Positions 11,990 through 22,724 of a stretch of 64,000 nucleotides of DNA are shown in pieces. The stretch is taken from the NCBI GenBank assembly GCA_020091685.1, contig CM034608.1, positions 2,563,612 through 2,627,611 on the forward strand. Reading direction: 5' to 3'. Numbering within the stretch: the first letter of the stretch is position 1; each line of letters starts with the position of its first letter. This DNA comes from Lutjanus erythropterus (Eukaryota; Chordata; Actinopteri; Lutjaniformes; Lutjanidae). The translations under genes were made by a program, and so were the position numbers. Below the pieces are notes generated by a model. It saw only the letters and a list, made by a program, of their open reading frames with translations, searched no databases and was not told the DNA's origin.

Positions 11990-14900
11990 AGGGAAACATC
12001 TGGAAACAAAATTATGAATTTGAAAATAACAAAACAAATGAGTAGCAGGGAGGTCATAACTAGATGACAGTTGGCAAAACTATCAAAGACACCAGGTACA
12101 TATAGATATTTGAATTGTTTAATACCCTTGTCACAACATACTGAAAATACCTGGTCCAAAAGTGATGGAGGAAATAAGTGGTTGTTACTTAATGGACCCA
12201 AGGAAGATGCATCTACAAATTTAAAGCGCTGTCTAAATTGGTACCATATCTTAAGTGTGTTAAGAACGACTTGATTATCAGTATATAAAGAAGGTTTTGT
12301 AGGCGAAGAGGAATAAAGTAAAGCAGGTATCGAAGAACCCCTACAGGATGATAGCTCCAATTTACACCAAGAAGAACCAGGAGAACTTCACCAATAGCAA
12401 AGTTTATGGATATGAGTGGCTCAATAGTAAGATTGAAAATTGGGTAATGCAAGTCCCCCACTAAGTCTGCAAATTTTACAAACCCTTGGTGACTTCCCAC
12501 CCCAAATAAAAGAACAAATTATCTTATCCAGTGAATCAAAAAATATTCAGGCAGAAAAAGAGGAATAGACCGTAATAAGAAAATAAATTTTAGTAATATA
12601 TTAATTTTGACCACATTGATCCTGCCGATTAATGAAAGGGGGAGATTACCCTGTCTCTGAATATTGGATGTAATCTTTGAGATAAGGGGAGTGAAATTAG
12701 CTGATGCAAGGTTAGATAAAGAACATGTCACATTAATACCTGGGTATTTAAAACCTGAAAGACTAAATTGAAAAGGTAAATCTGGCTGCTGGAGATAGCA
12801 TGCTGCAGTGTTAACTGGAAAACACTCACTTTTTTTCAGATTTAATTTATAACCAGAAAAGAAACTGAAATTCTCCAGAATACTTAAGACAGCAGGAACA
12901 GAAATTGTAGGATCAGTTACATATAATAATAAATCATCGGTATGTAACGATAATTTGAATTCAATTCCATTTTGAATGATTCCTCTAAACAGGTGGGAAG
13001 ATCTTAATGTGATAGACAGAGGTTCAATAGCAATAGCAAAGAGCAAAGGTGACAGAGGGCAGCCTTGGCGAGTTCCACGGCCAAGAGCAAAATAATCAGA
13101 ATAAATATCATTAGTATGGACGCTGGCTTTAGGGGATGAGTAAAGAAGGCGAATCCAAGAAATAAATTTATCACCGCATCCAAATTTCTTCAAAACAGCA
13201 AACAACTACTCCCACTCTACCCTATCAAATGCTTTTTCAGCATCTAAGGAAATTACAATCTCAGGGAGTTCAGCCGAATGTTTAGAGTAAATTACATTAA
13301 AAAGTGTACAGGTATTAAAAAACAATTGATGTCCCTTTATAAAACCATTTTGCTCTTCAGATATAATATATGGAAGCACACTCTCTAAACGAGATGCAAG
13401 TACTTTAGACAACAACTTTACATCAGCATTAAGCGAGATAATGGTCTATAAGAACCACAGGAGGTTGGCTCATTGTCCTTCTTAAGGAGAGCGTTGGTGG
13501 CTTGTGTCAGAGTTGGTGGTAATGAACCACGTTCCAAGGATTCATTGAATACCAATATATTTTTGAAAGAATTCAATTGGAAACCCATCTGGGCCAGGGG
13601 TTTTGTTAAATTGCATAGCTTTAATTGAAATTAATACCTCTTAAAGAGGGAGCGGGAGGTCCAACTGTTTGGCAGTATTAGAGTCAATGACAGGATTTGA
13701 AAGATTTTGAAGAAATTCATTCATATAATAATAAAAAATAGCATTAATTTCCATGGCGTCTGTAGTAATTATATCGTGATTGTTTGTAATACTAGGTTTA
13801 ACTGCCATAATTATTATTTAGGAGTGGAGTGATACTAGGTATCAAATGGGAAGTGGCCTGACGCCGTAGCTGATGTGCCAGTAAACAACTTGCTTTATCA
13901 CCATGTTCATAATATGAACAACGGCTACGTAGCAATATGCGCTCTGCCTCTTTAGTTGAAATGAGATCAAATTCTGCTTGTAAATCAACACGCTGCTTAA
14001 GCAATTCTGGACATGGGTTCAATGCATATCCTTGATCAAGGTTACTAATAGCAGTTGTAAGTTCAATAAGCCTAGAATTAAGCCTTTTATTAGAAAGCAC
14101 AGAATAAAGAAATAATTTGTCCTCTTAGATAAGTTTTAAGTGTCTCCCATAACAGTGAATATGAAGTTGAGTCATTACGATTAAAAGAAATCAATAGAAT
14201 CTGAGATGAAGTCACAAAATTCTGTCTGCCAGAAGAAGAGAGTTAAATCTCCAAAGTGGTGGGCTACGTTTGTAAGTAGATAGTTGAATATTTAATAGTA
14301 AAGGTGCATGATCAGATATTATGATACCCAAATAGTCAGAAGAAACTACACATGAATTAAGACTGCTATCTATAAAAAAAAATAATCGATCCTAGAATAC
14401 GATTGATGCACCTGGGAGAAGAAAGAAATTTTTGTGATGGAAGGGTAACGACATCTCCATTGGTCAATAAGACCATTCTGCCTCATAAAATCAGCAAATA
14501 TTTTAGACATAGCAGGGATTAGACCGATCCAAAGATGGGTCAAAAACACAATTTAGATCCTCGCCGAAAATCACCAGGTGAGTGTTTAAGAAGGGGAGGG
14601 TGCTCAGTAATCTGTTAGCAAATTCAGCATTGTCAAAGTTTGGGGCATAAACATTCACCAACAAAACCTTTCTTTGCATTAGGGTACAGCAACTATCAGG
14701 TATCTGCCGTTCTTATCAGCAATAACATTAGTGAATGAAAACTGTACTTTTTATTAATTAAAATGGCGACTCCTCTTGCTTTTGAATTCAAGTTTGAGTA
14801 GTAGACTTGACTCACCCAAGGGCAGTACAGACTGTAGTGATCTTTAATCCGAAGGTGAGTCTCCTGTAAAAATATTATAGCAGAGTTTAAATGTTTCAAG

Positions 14901-15081
14901 TGTGTGAAAACATTGGACCTCTTAACAGGATTAGCCATACCTCTGATGTTCCAACTAATAAATCTGAGAGGTGTGCCTGACCCAGCAATGCTGACACCCT
15001 CAGTGTTGAGCAAGCTACTTGGAAAATGTAGTAAAAAAAAGTAAAAATCTGTCTGTCTGTGTTTAGCAGTATATTTATTAG
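11990..15081 (-). mobile_element. L1/Tx1-like LINE, minus strand, ORF2 half
   Basis: The minus strand from 15010 down to about 12000 carries a second LINE of the same broad group. The endonuclease start is at 15010 (LRFISWNIRGMANP), the RT lies at 13415-12519, and a C-terminal tail reads to about 12000. No poly(A) is visible at its 3' side; it runs straight into the inverted 3' end of the first LINE. Its 5' side stops at 15082, where a gypsy LTR begins, and the ORF1 part of what is probably the same copy resumes at about 18980. I infer one LINE split by the gypsy insertion. Confidence 0.85.
12213..15010 (-). pseudogene. LINE ORF2 remnant (endonuclease-RT), minus strand
   Basis: Endonuclease motifs are readable at 15010-14690 (FISWNIRGM, IIFLQETHLR, RGVAILINKKYSF). 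A coiled linker lies near 14100-13800, and RT starts near 13415 (EEQNGFIKGHQ, then [15 protein letters not shown]). The frame continues at 13205-12519 with RGTRQGCPLSPLLFAIAIEP (motif B). The motif C position reads LSLHTDDLLLYV, so HTDD stands where FADD is expected, a likely catalytic-site change. A thumb region (GYKLNLKKSE) follows. The C-terminal segment is at 12500-12000. Stops and frameshifts at about 14690-14100, 13800-13420, 13205 and 12510 break the gene. A long minus-strand frame at 12360-11779 begins in this ORF2 tail and then runs antisense into the other LINE, so it is not one protein. Confidence 0.82.
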
Positions 15082-15597
15082 TGTTATGTTCTGAACTAAG
15101 GCCTGGACCCCGGATGCAGAGAATGAGACTGAGAAAGTGTTCAAAAAGGTTTATTTTCCCACACGGGACAAAAAGACAACAAAAGGCGAGGGCAGGTGCA
15201 GGCAGTGGTCGGCAGGCTGGCGAAAAAGGCTGAGCAGGCGACAGCCCTGGAGCACGAGGGCTGCATATATGGCTGGACAGCACGCTGGTGCTGCACAAAA
15301 ACACAGAAGAGTTAGCGTCTCAAAAACACACGTAATCCATGGGAGCGCAAGAGAAGAGCTATGCTGCTTTACCGACTGGAACGGTATAATCCGGCACAGA
15401 AGTGGCGTCTTGACCAGGCTTATATTGCAGGTGAATAAGTAGATGAGCGCCAGGTGTGTCTCATTGAGATGAGCCAGCCAATCACTGCCGCCGCTGCACA
15501 CACACACTGCCCTGGAGAGAAAAAGGAGGGAGAAGGGGAGACAGGGAGAAAACACAAAGCATGCCCAAACAAACCAATAAATCCTACAACCATGACA
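15082..15597 (-). repeat. 3' LTR of the gypsy element
   Basis: The LTR is 516 bp and bounded by TG and CA on both strands. On the minus strand it starts TGTCATGGTTGTAGG and ends AGAACATAACA. It is preceded by a run of seven Gs (15600-15608 complement), a short polypurine tract. No second LTR copy is present for age estimation, and no confident target duplication can be read because the other end is missing. Confidence 0.8.
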
Positions 15598-15608
15598 GTA
15601 CCCCCCCC

Positions 15609-18450
15609 TCAACGGACGCAACCCGGCGGCCTGCCAGGCTTGTCCGGAAAGTCCCGGTAAAAGTCATTAATAAGATCTGGGTCCAAAATCAATGAACGGG
15701 AAACCCAAGACCGTTCCTCCGGGCCATACCCCTCCCAGTCCACCAAGAACTGATACCCCTGGCCCCGTCTGTGGACGTCCAGGCAGGGTGAAGGCCGGGT
15801 GGTCGTCAATAAGCCGGGGGGGTGGAGGGGGTTCAGCCAGAGGGCACAAAACACTGGTGGACACAGGTTTTAACAGGGAGACGTGAAAAGCCGGGTGAAC
15901 ATTCAAAGAAGCGGGCAACTTCAGTCTCATCACACAAGGATTTATTACCTTTTCAATTTCAAAGGGTCCGATGTACCTGGGGGCTAGCGTCCTGCTCTCT
16001 GTCTGCAGGGGAAGGTCACGTGAGGAGAACCAAACCTTTTGTCCTGGCTGATAGTAGTAGTCTGTATGCTAACCGCTGGTTGTGGGCAGCAGTCCACGTG
16101 AGAGCCCCCCTAGCCTCTCGCTAGACCTGACGGGCCCGCCGGAGGTGCTCCTGAACAGAAGGGAATGCCACTTCAGTCTCCTGGATGGGGAAGAGGGGAG
16201 GTTGGAAACCCATGGAGGCCATGAAAGGGGACATACCTGTGGCAGAGCTGACCAGGGAGTTGTGGGCGTATTCCACCCAGGGAAGGTGGGTGGACCACAA
16301 GGCGGGATGTCTCGAAGTGACGCACCGAAGAGCCGACTCGAGGTCCTGGTTGGCCCACTCCGTCTGGCCGTTGGTCAGCGGATGGTACCCAGACGAAAGG
16401 CTGGCCGATGCCCCCAGAGCCTGGCAAAAGGCTCTCCAGACCTGGGAGGAGAACTGAGGGCCCCGGTCTGAGACAATGTCCTGAGGGATTCCATGGTTCT
16501 GAACACGTGTTGGATGAGGAGGCTGGCAGTCTCTAGAGCTGAGGGGAGTTTAAGCAGAGGAACAAAATGCACTGCTTTGGAAAAACGATCTACTATGGTA
16601 AGTATTACTGTATTACCCTCCGAAGGTGGGAGTCCAGTGACGAAGTCCATAGCAATGTGAGACCAGGGACGATGAGAGATGGGCAAGGGGCGTAGGAGGC
16701 CAGCAGGAGTCTGGTGGGAGGATTTGCTGCGGGCGCAGACGGAGCAGGCGTTTGTCAGCAACCATAGTTGGCCACCAAAAGCTGCGCTGGAGCATGGAGA
16801 GGGTTCGATGAAAACCGGGATGACAGGCGACTTTGGAGGCGTGTCCCCACTGGAGCACAGGAGTCCTGGCGGAAGGCGGGACGAACATCTGGTTGGGAGG
16901 ACAGCTTTCAGGGATGTGTTGGTCTCGTTGAGCCTCCTGCACCACTTGCTCAATCTCCTACCTAGCTGCCCCCACCACGCAGGAGGATGGGAGGATGGTT
17001 TCCACCAGAGAGTCTTCCACAGAAGGGGTGAACTGTCGGGACAAGGCGTCGGGCTTAATGTTCCTGGACCCGGGGCAGTAGGTGAGGAGAACTGGAACTG
17101 AAACCGGCCCAGAAACAAAGCCCATCGAGCCTCCTGGGAGTTTAGACGTCGGGCCGACCGTAGGTAGGAGAGGTTCTTGTGGTTGGTCCAAACCACGAAG
17201 GGGTGTGTGGAGCCCTCCAGCCAATGCCTCCATTCTTGGAGGGCTAGGACCACAGCCAGCAGCTCTCTGTTGCCAACGTCGTAGTTCCTCTCTGCCGGGC
17301 GTCGACTTCCACCACGAACTGGAGAGAGGGGTCTGGGTGGGAGAGCACAGGAGCAGAGGTGAACAGACACTTTAAACGGTTGAATGCGGTGTCCGCTGCT
17401 TGGGACCACACAAAAGGGTGTTTGCTAGAGGTGAGCTGAGTGAGTGGCGCTGCTACTTGACTGTAGTTCCGAATGAACCTTCTGTAAAAATTAGCGAAAC
17501 CCAAAAACCTCTGGAGGTGTTTTCTGGTGGAAGGGACAGGCCACTCACTCACCGCTCGAACCTGGGTGGGGTCTGCCCTCAGCTGTCCTTTCTCCACCAC
17601 AAAACCCAAAAAACTGATGGAAGGGACATGAAACTCACATTTTTCTGCTTTCACAAAGAGTCTGTTCTCTAACAGTCTTTGAAGCACCAGTCTTACATGT
17701 TGAATATGTTTGTCCAGGTCTCTGGAAAAAATCAAAATGTCATCCAAATATACAAACACAAATCTGTTGAGCATGTCCCTTAAACATCATTAATTAGAGC
17801 CTGGAAGACAGCTGGAGCATTGGTTAGACCGAAGGGCATAACCAGGTACTCAAAATGTCCAAGGGGGGTGTTAAACGCCGTTTTCCAATCATCACCCTCC
17901 TTGATCCTAATGAGGTGGTAGGCGTTATGGAGGTCTAATTTAGAGAAAATAGTGGACTGAAGCAGAGGACCAAAGGCGGAATCTATCAGAGGGAGTGGAT
18001 ATTTAGTTTTTACGGTGATGTCATTTATGCCCCTGAAGTCAATGCAGGGGTGCAAGGTTTTATCCTTCTTTTCTACAAAGAAAAACCCTGCGCCCACTGG
18101 GGAGGAGGATGGGCGGATGAGGCCCGCCGCTAGAGAGTCAGTGATGTATTGTTCCATGGACTCCTTCTCTGGCTTGGACAGATTGTACAGTTTTTGGGAA
18201 GGAAGGGGGGCGCCCGGGAGCAGCTCGATGGCACAGTCGTAGGGTCGATGTGGGGGAAGAGAGAGGGCCTTGTCTTTGCTGAAAACCTCCTGGAGGTCAT
18301 GGTAATCTGAGGGAATGGTGGACAAGTCAATTGGTTTTTGCGGCTCAGGTGGGGAGGGGGCACTAGGGGGACTGGCTGAATGAAGGCAATGTGAATGGCA
18401 AAAAATACTCCAATTGGTGATGGCGGATGCAGACCAGTCAATATGGGGGT
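15609..18450 (-). pseudogene. gypsy pol remnant: PR tail, RT, RNase H, integrase, chromodomain
   Basis: From high to low coordinates. A protease tail lies at about 18450-18400. The first RT half is at 18325-17780, with [29 protein letters not shown] and [16 protein letters not shown]. The second RT half is at 17774-17244, with the catalytic [12 protein letters not shown] and [11 protein letters not shown]. RNase H lies near 17300-17100 ([19 protein letters not shown]). The integrase core is near 16680-16560 (WSHIAMDFVTGLPPSEG, TIVDRFSKAVHF). A chromodomain ends near 15660 ([18 protein letters not shown]). Breaks: a stop or frameshift near 17775, another at about 17290, more within the integrase, and a shift before the chromodomain. 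In the family, pol copies the RNA and inserts the cDNA, and the chromodomain steers it to chromatin. Plus-strand frames across 15137-17672 are antisense shadows. Confidence 0.9.
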
Positions 18451-18489
18451 TATGTAGTTTTAGCCAAGGGGAGACCCAGAACCAAAGAG

Positions 18490-18960
18490 ACCGCTACTGT
18501 CCTCCCCCCAATGCACCCCTGAACACACATACACCCAAAGTCCCCATATAAACACAGAACAAAGGAGACAGCAGTGTTTCCTACAGTAATCAAAAGTTGT
18601 CCACAGTAATATGAAAGCAACTCGGTGACAAAGCAGAACAAACAAAAGCATGAGAAAAGACTCTACCGATTTCAAATCTGATTAACAGTATGAGCAATGA
18701 CAAATACAATATATTTTTAAAAAACCTGTATACCAAACAACCAATAAGCTAATAGGCCTATTACCACAAATCAAATTTCCACATAGAACAGATAAAATAC
18801 TTGCAAGACAGTGGCAGAGCATGAAAAAAAAGTAGTGCACGTAATATTTTTTCCACTGATCTATTAAAAACAAAATACAAAATATGCTATTTGCCTTGTT
18901 ATATCACAGTAACCAGTAAGGTAAATGAAAAAGCACCTAACATTATTTCAAAGAACCAAA
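18490..18960. other. Unassigned stretch between gypsy and LINE ORF1
   Basis: No domain is recognised. The sequence is AT-rich and may be the ORF1-ORF2 spacer of the split LINE plus the scar left where the 5' half of the gypsy element was lost. The exact gypsy breakpoint cannot be read without a consensus. Confidence 0.4.
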
Positions 18961-19790
18961 AGTAACACTAACCTAGTTAGTACGTAAGTCTGTACCGAGC
19001 ACCATCAATGCCACAAAGTTGCCGCCTGACCTTGCTGAACGCAGCCCGAGCCCAGGCTATCTTTTCAGTGTAGTCCAGGAAGACTGAGATGGTCAAGTCC
19101 GTGACTTTAATCTGTCGAAGCTCTTTTGCACGGCGTAAAATGTCAACACAGTCACTGTAATAATGAAACCTGCACACAATGGGTTGTGGTCGTTCACCAG
19201 GCTTAGGCTTAGGCTTCGGTTGAAGGGGCCAGTGGGACCAATCCAAAAGCGGCTCCTTTTCTAGATCGAACGCTTCCTTTAGCAAGGCAGCTACAGCAGC
19301 CGTAGTGCAAGAGTCAAGGCCCTCTGGAACTCCCACTACCTAGTACCTTTCAGTGTAGCCATAATAGCATCAGTAGGAGCTTTATCATTAGCCAGCTGTG
19401 TTTTCACAGCAGGTCGAGCTTGATAGTTGACAAAGCATCTCCAAGAGTCTCCTGGAGTTCCTTTTGAAAATATCAGCAATGTCTTTCCACAGCAAAGCCA
19501 GCAACTCGAGCTTGAGGGCGGTGATGACGGGGATTAGCCTGTGTCAAGGTGGGCGTAGCAGGAGCAGGCGACCCACCCGGGGACGTTGTCACGGTTTGTA
19601 GATTAGGCCTCAGTTTGTCTGAACAGCATTGCAGGTTTTTGTGTTCTTTCCAGCCATTTTAACGTGGTAAAGTAGAGCGGAGTGAGACAAAACTAAGTAT
19701 ATGACCGAAAAGCACAGATGAAATGCAATTTTAATCGAAATCGGCAGGAGCTTCCAACTCACGTCTTACTCCATTGATAGCTCAGCAGCA
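18961..19790 (-). mobile_element. LINE 5' part (ORF1 and leader), displaced by gypsy insertion
   Basis: The L1-type ORF1 lies upstream, in minus-strand terms, of the endonuclease/RT segment at 12000-15081 and in the same orientation. About 120 bp of leader precedes the ORF1 start codon near 19660. I infer that this is the 5' end of the LINE whose ORF2 lies on the far side of the gypsy element. It could also be a separate LINE copy. Confidence 0.65.
18977..19661 (-). pseudogene. L1-type ORF1 protein remnant
   Basis: The readable part at 19336-18977 encodes a 119-aa C-terminal region with PQPIVCRFHYYSDCVDILRR, then TDLTISVFLDYTEKIAWARA and ending QLCGIDGARYRL. This pattern (positively charged strands, a DYT/DFS step, then ARYPA-like residues) is that of the L1 ORF1 RNA-binding and C-terminal domains (family knowledge). 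The likely start is an ATG near 19660 (MAGKNTKTCN), but at least two stops follow within 30 codons. The upstream third is therefore broken. The intact protein would coat LINE RNA as a trimer. Confidence 0.72.
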
Positions 19791-19963
19791 CAAGAGGCTC
19801 AAGGCATTATTTTGAGATACCATAAGTCATTTTTTACTAAGTCATGTAATAAGTCAATACTTTGAGACAGTACTAAATTGTGTGTGCATTCCAACATACT
19901 GCACATTTGGTTGGTGTGCATTTTGCAGTTGATCAATTAATAATGACAACAGGTGCAGACACA

Positions 19964-20181
19964 GTGGAGACAGGAGTATGTAAATGAGGGTTTGGTGTGT
20001 TTTACAGGTTCCTGTCATGGGGAATTTGGATGGAAAGCAGAATGACTGCAAGGACAAACTGAAGTTCAATCCCACAGAGGTGTTAGTGGAAGAGGCAAAT
20101 AAAAATATTGTTGTGCTACAGCAAAAAGAGAGTCAAGAACAGGTGAAATTAAGAGAAGATATAATGCGAAAAATAAAATAA
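19964..20181 (+). other. Possible terminal exon of unknown origin
   Basis: After a plausible acceptor (TTTTACAG ending at 20008), an open frame runs about 57 codons to a stop at 20181. It encodes a hydrophilic, helix-prone tail (EEANKNIVVLQQKESQEQV, then KLREDIMRKIK), and AATAAA-like sequence follows near 20217. Glu/Lys-rich helical tails of this kind occur in the Myb-like second proteins of Harbinger transposons, so a transposon relic is one reading. No upstream exon was identified. Low confidence. Confidence 0.3.
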
Positions 20182-21079
20182 AAATAGGCTTATGATAAAA
20201 CAATGATAAAACTGCAATAAATTAATGTTTAGTCATGTTATTTTTTGCATTAAGGATTATTGAATAAAAATAAAAAAATCCATTCTCCAAAAAAACTAAT
20301 GAGACTTTAAATAAGAGTATCTCCTCCTCGCCACAATAACAGCAGCTATCTGTGCGCACTGCTGGGCCGATTAGCACCTTCCTTTTAAACGTATTAAATA
20401 CAGACACAATTGCAGTCACTGCAAATTATTTTCAGGGTTGGTAAATCACTGTATATGTCGTTAGCCTAATAGCATAATTGCCTAAGTCATATTTTGACGT
20501 TTTCGGAAAATAAGAAAAAACACATTTTTCAGCAAACCGGTAAAGATTTTTTAGTAATACTGAAATAGTAAGGTCAACTAGATGTGTGAATACGTGTGCA
20601 AAAAAAAGAAAAACACAACAACGATTGCATAACAGATAAAAGTGACTTAGGCAAATCTTGCAGATAATATGCCATGACTTAGGCATTTTTTTCTCTTACA
20701 TACGTACATGCAAACATAACCAAAGTCGTTTTATTCGCCTAAATTCAGCAACTATATTATCTCAAAACAAAATATTAAATGATATCAAACAAAACAACCT
20801 GTATAGTTCACAGTGACAACATTACCTGACTGCTGAAACTGAGAAAAAACTGAGAAAAATGTACAACAGTTTAATTTCTTTGTTTGAACATGGTAAAGCC
20901 TCAATAATAAAATCAAACCTACTGCTTTTTGTCACAGAAGGCAAGGCTTGTGTCTGCCTTGCATTTAGTCAATTCAATATCATGTTCCAAAGTTGTTTTA
21001 CTTTGCTAAACATAACCAAGTTGTCTTACTTGTCTAATCTAAACCCAAGTCCCACTCAGGTGCTTTGTGAGCTCATTTT

Positions 21080-22383
21080 CACACTGTCTATTGATGAGGG
21101 AGGTTGTCATAGTACTGGTAGGCTACTCTCCAATGCTTGCAAGTCATTGAATTTCCTGAGAGTAATTGGTAACTGGACAGGAAAGAGCTGGACCCAGTGG
21201 AACGGTTCTTTGGGAATGCTGACTCGCTGAGGCAGGTCCTCCCAGTCAGACTCAAACTCTAACTTGTACCCAGGGGTGGAAGTAATTAATTATAAATACT
21301 CAAATTACTATAATTAAGTAGTTTATTGGAGTACTTGTACTTTTATGGGTAGATTTTTCAAGTCTGTACTTTTACGTGTACTTAAGTATTCATTATGCAA
21401 TGTAATCTACTTAGTTACTAGTCATAGTTGAGTACTGAGTACAATTTGAATTCATATCCAGACCTTTTATCTGCATTTTTGTAGCCAATGAAGTGATTTG
21501 GTAGCAAAAAAGTTAATAGAAACCAGGACATATGGACAAAAAGCAAAAAAAGTATATTTAATAACTGATCTTTAATTGATTTTTCATTAAGAATTTAACC
21601 AGTTACAAATGTATTCATGGATATTTAATCAATAGTTGTGGCAGTAACTGCACCTCATCTAGCTTTGTTTTGTCTGCTGGAGACATTTGCTGAATAAGGA
21701 AATAAAAACTTGAAATGAGAGAAAAAAAAGACAGCCAATCAAAATGAGGGGAAAAACACTTGTTTTGTATCAAATCAATTATTAATGATTAATTGAATGT
21801 TAGTGTTTCAACTATTGGTAAAGCAAAATACAGAAAATTTAGAGCCCTAGTCTGGAGAGGTGATGGTGACATCATCAGTTAAAAGTAACTAATACCCTGA
21901 GTAGTTTTTTTTTTTGGAGTCCTCCACTCCATTTGTGTGTGCCCTACAACCAGATATTTTTGCTTTATGGTTACATCATGCTTTATGGCCAGATCTAGGT
22001 CTGACCAGTCTTCTTTCTCAGGTCTATAGTCCTTCTCTAACTCCTTCTCTAAGTCCTTCTCTAAATCGGTATCATTAAGTTCATTTCCTGACCCTGAAGC
22101 AGAAGAAAAGAGGGGTAAGGTAACACTTTATGATTCCCCCATAGGAGAAATTCAATTTGTTACAGCAGCATAAGAATTTTAAATGAAAATAAAGTGCACT
22201 GACATCAATACAACAATAAATACAATGCTACACCTTAGTCAAGTAAAACAACTTTGGTCATGAAAGTACATTTACTGTATAGAAAGTTGAGGAAATGTGA
22301 ACCAGCTTATCTGATGAATCAAAGAGAAGAGCTAATGCTTCACTTGCAGACAGCTGAGCCCTGTTTTTCATCAGGGCTGCCAT
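21080..22383 (-). pseudogene. Interrupted transposase-like gene with GHTQME motif
   Basis: Three separated pieces read in order on the minus strand. (1) An ATG at 22383 gives MAALMKNRAQLSASEALALL. (2) After a good acceptor (CTTCTGCTTCAG at about 22097) comes an acidic exon with repeated EKDLEKELEKD, then PEKEDWSDLDL, then KYLVVGHTQMEW ending near 21935. (3) After a nested MITE, LEFESDWEDLPQRV and onward runs to stops near 21100. From memory, GHTQME followed about 70 residues later by a KFKL..DW.DLPQR-like block occurs in an uncharacterised teleost and arthropod protein family tied to transposons. The central catalytic part and the link between pieces 2 and 3 are missing. Non-functional as it stands. 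Confidence 0.6.
21272..21935. mobile_element. MITE nested inside the transposase-like gene
   Basis: The left end reads GGGGTGGAAGTAATTAATTA. The complemented right end reads GGAGTGGAGGACTCC followed by an A-run and CTACTCAGGGTATTAGTTAC. The internal words (AGTACTTGTACTTTTA, TACTTAAGTATTCATT) match the very common 'GGGTGG...AAGTA...ACTCAAG' repeat of fish genomes (established knowledge). It lies exactly between two separated pieces of the GHTQME gene. The ends are poorly matched, so the boundaries are approximate. Confidence 0.6.
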
Positions 22384-22724
22384 CTTTGTATGTAGTGTCA
22401 AAAATGCCTAAGTCAAAGACATGACTTAGGCAGTAGCTCAGAAATGCCTAAGTCAAAGAGATGACTTAAGCAGATAGTGATTTTGGAGTGTAACAAGCAT
22501 TCTGATAGGCTTAGGACATAGGCGATAAGGCAGGGTGATGCAGCAGTGTCAGGAGAGTAGAGTTAGGTGGATATCTCAATTTGGCCAAAAAATGACTTAG
22601 GCAATTATGCTATGAGGCTAACGATGTGCTACTTTTGCACACTAGGGTAGAAATGCCTCATATTGCATATTCATTAAGGCAAACATACTAAATGGACAGT
22701 GTGTGATGTCTTGCAGAATTGAAG

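Larger units (their letters stand above)
15082..18490 (-). mobile_element. Ty3/gypsy (chromovirus) LTR retrotransposon, 5'-truncated
   Basis: Read on the minus strand this element has the tail of the protease, then RT, RNase H, integrase, a chromodomain, a purine-rich tract and the 3' LTR. Order and domains are those of Ty3/gypsy chromoviruses. No gag and no 5' LTR were found to the right: recognisable sequence fades at about 18490, and no match to the LTR occurs between there and 19800. The element sits between the ORF2 and ORF1 parts of a LINE on the same strand. The missing 5' end may reflect a later deletion. Confidence 0.87.
20458..22626 (-). mobile_element. TIR DNA transposon with TGCCTAAGTCA site array
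   Basis: Terminal inverted repeats of about 38 bp are visible. The left end reads TCGTTAGCCTAATAGCATAA, continuing TTGCCTAAGTCAT. The right end, complemented, is nearly identical from 22626 inward. The 11-bp word TGCCTAAGTCA, or its complement, recurs just inside both ends: 20479, about 20646 and 20680 on the left; about 22407, 22423, 22444, 22463 (one mismatch) and 22594 on the right. Such arrays are typical transposase-binding sites. A transposase-like gene on the minus strand starts near the right end. Outer limits may be a few bases off because the target duplication is not clear. Confidence 0.8.

Noticed and set aside
11779-12360. A 193-codon minus-strand frame as a separate protein
   Set aside because: It starts in the ORF2 tail of one LINE and continues antisense through the other; the junction at about 11985 creates the fusion by chance.
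15137-17672. Several plus-strand frames of 60-140 codons across the gypsy element
   Set aside because: They are antisense to the well-supported pol domains on the minus strand.
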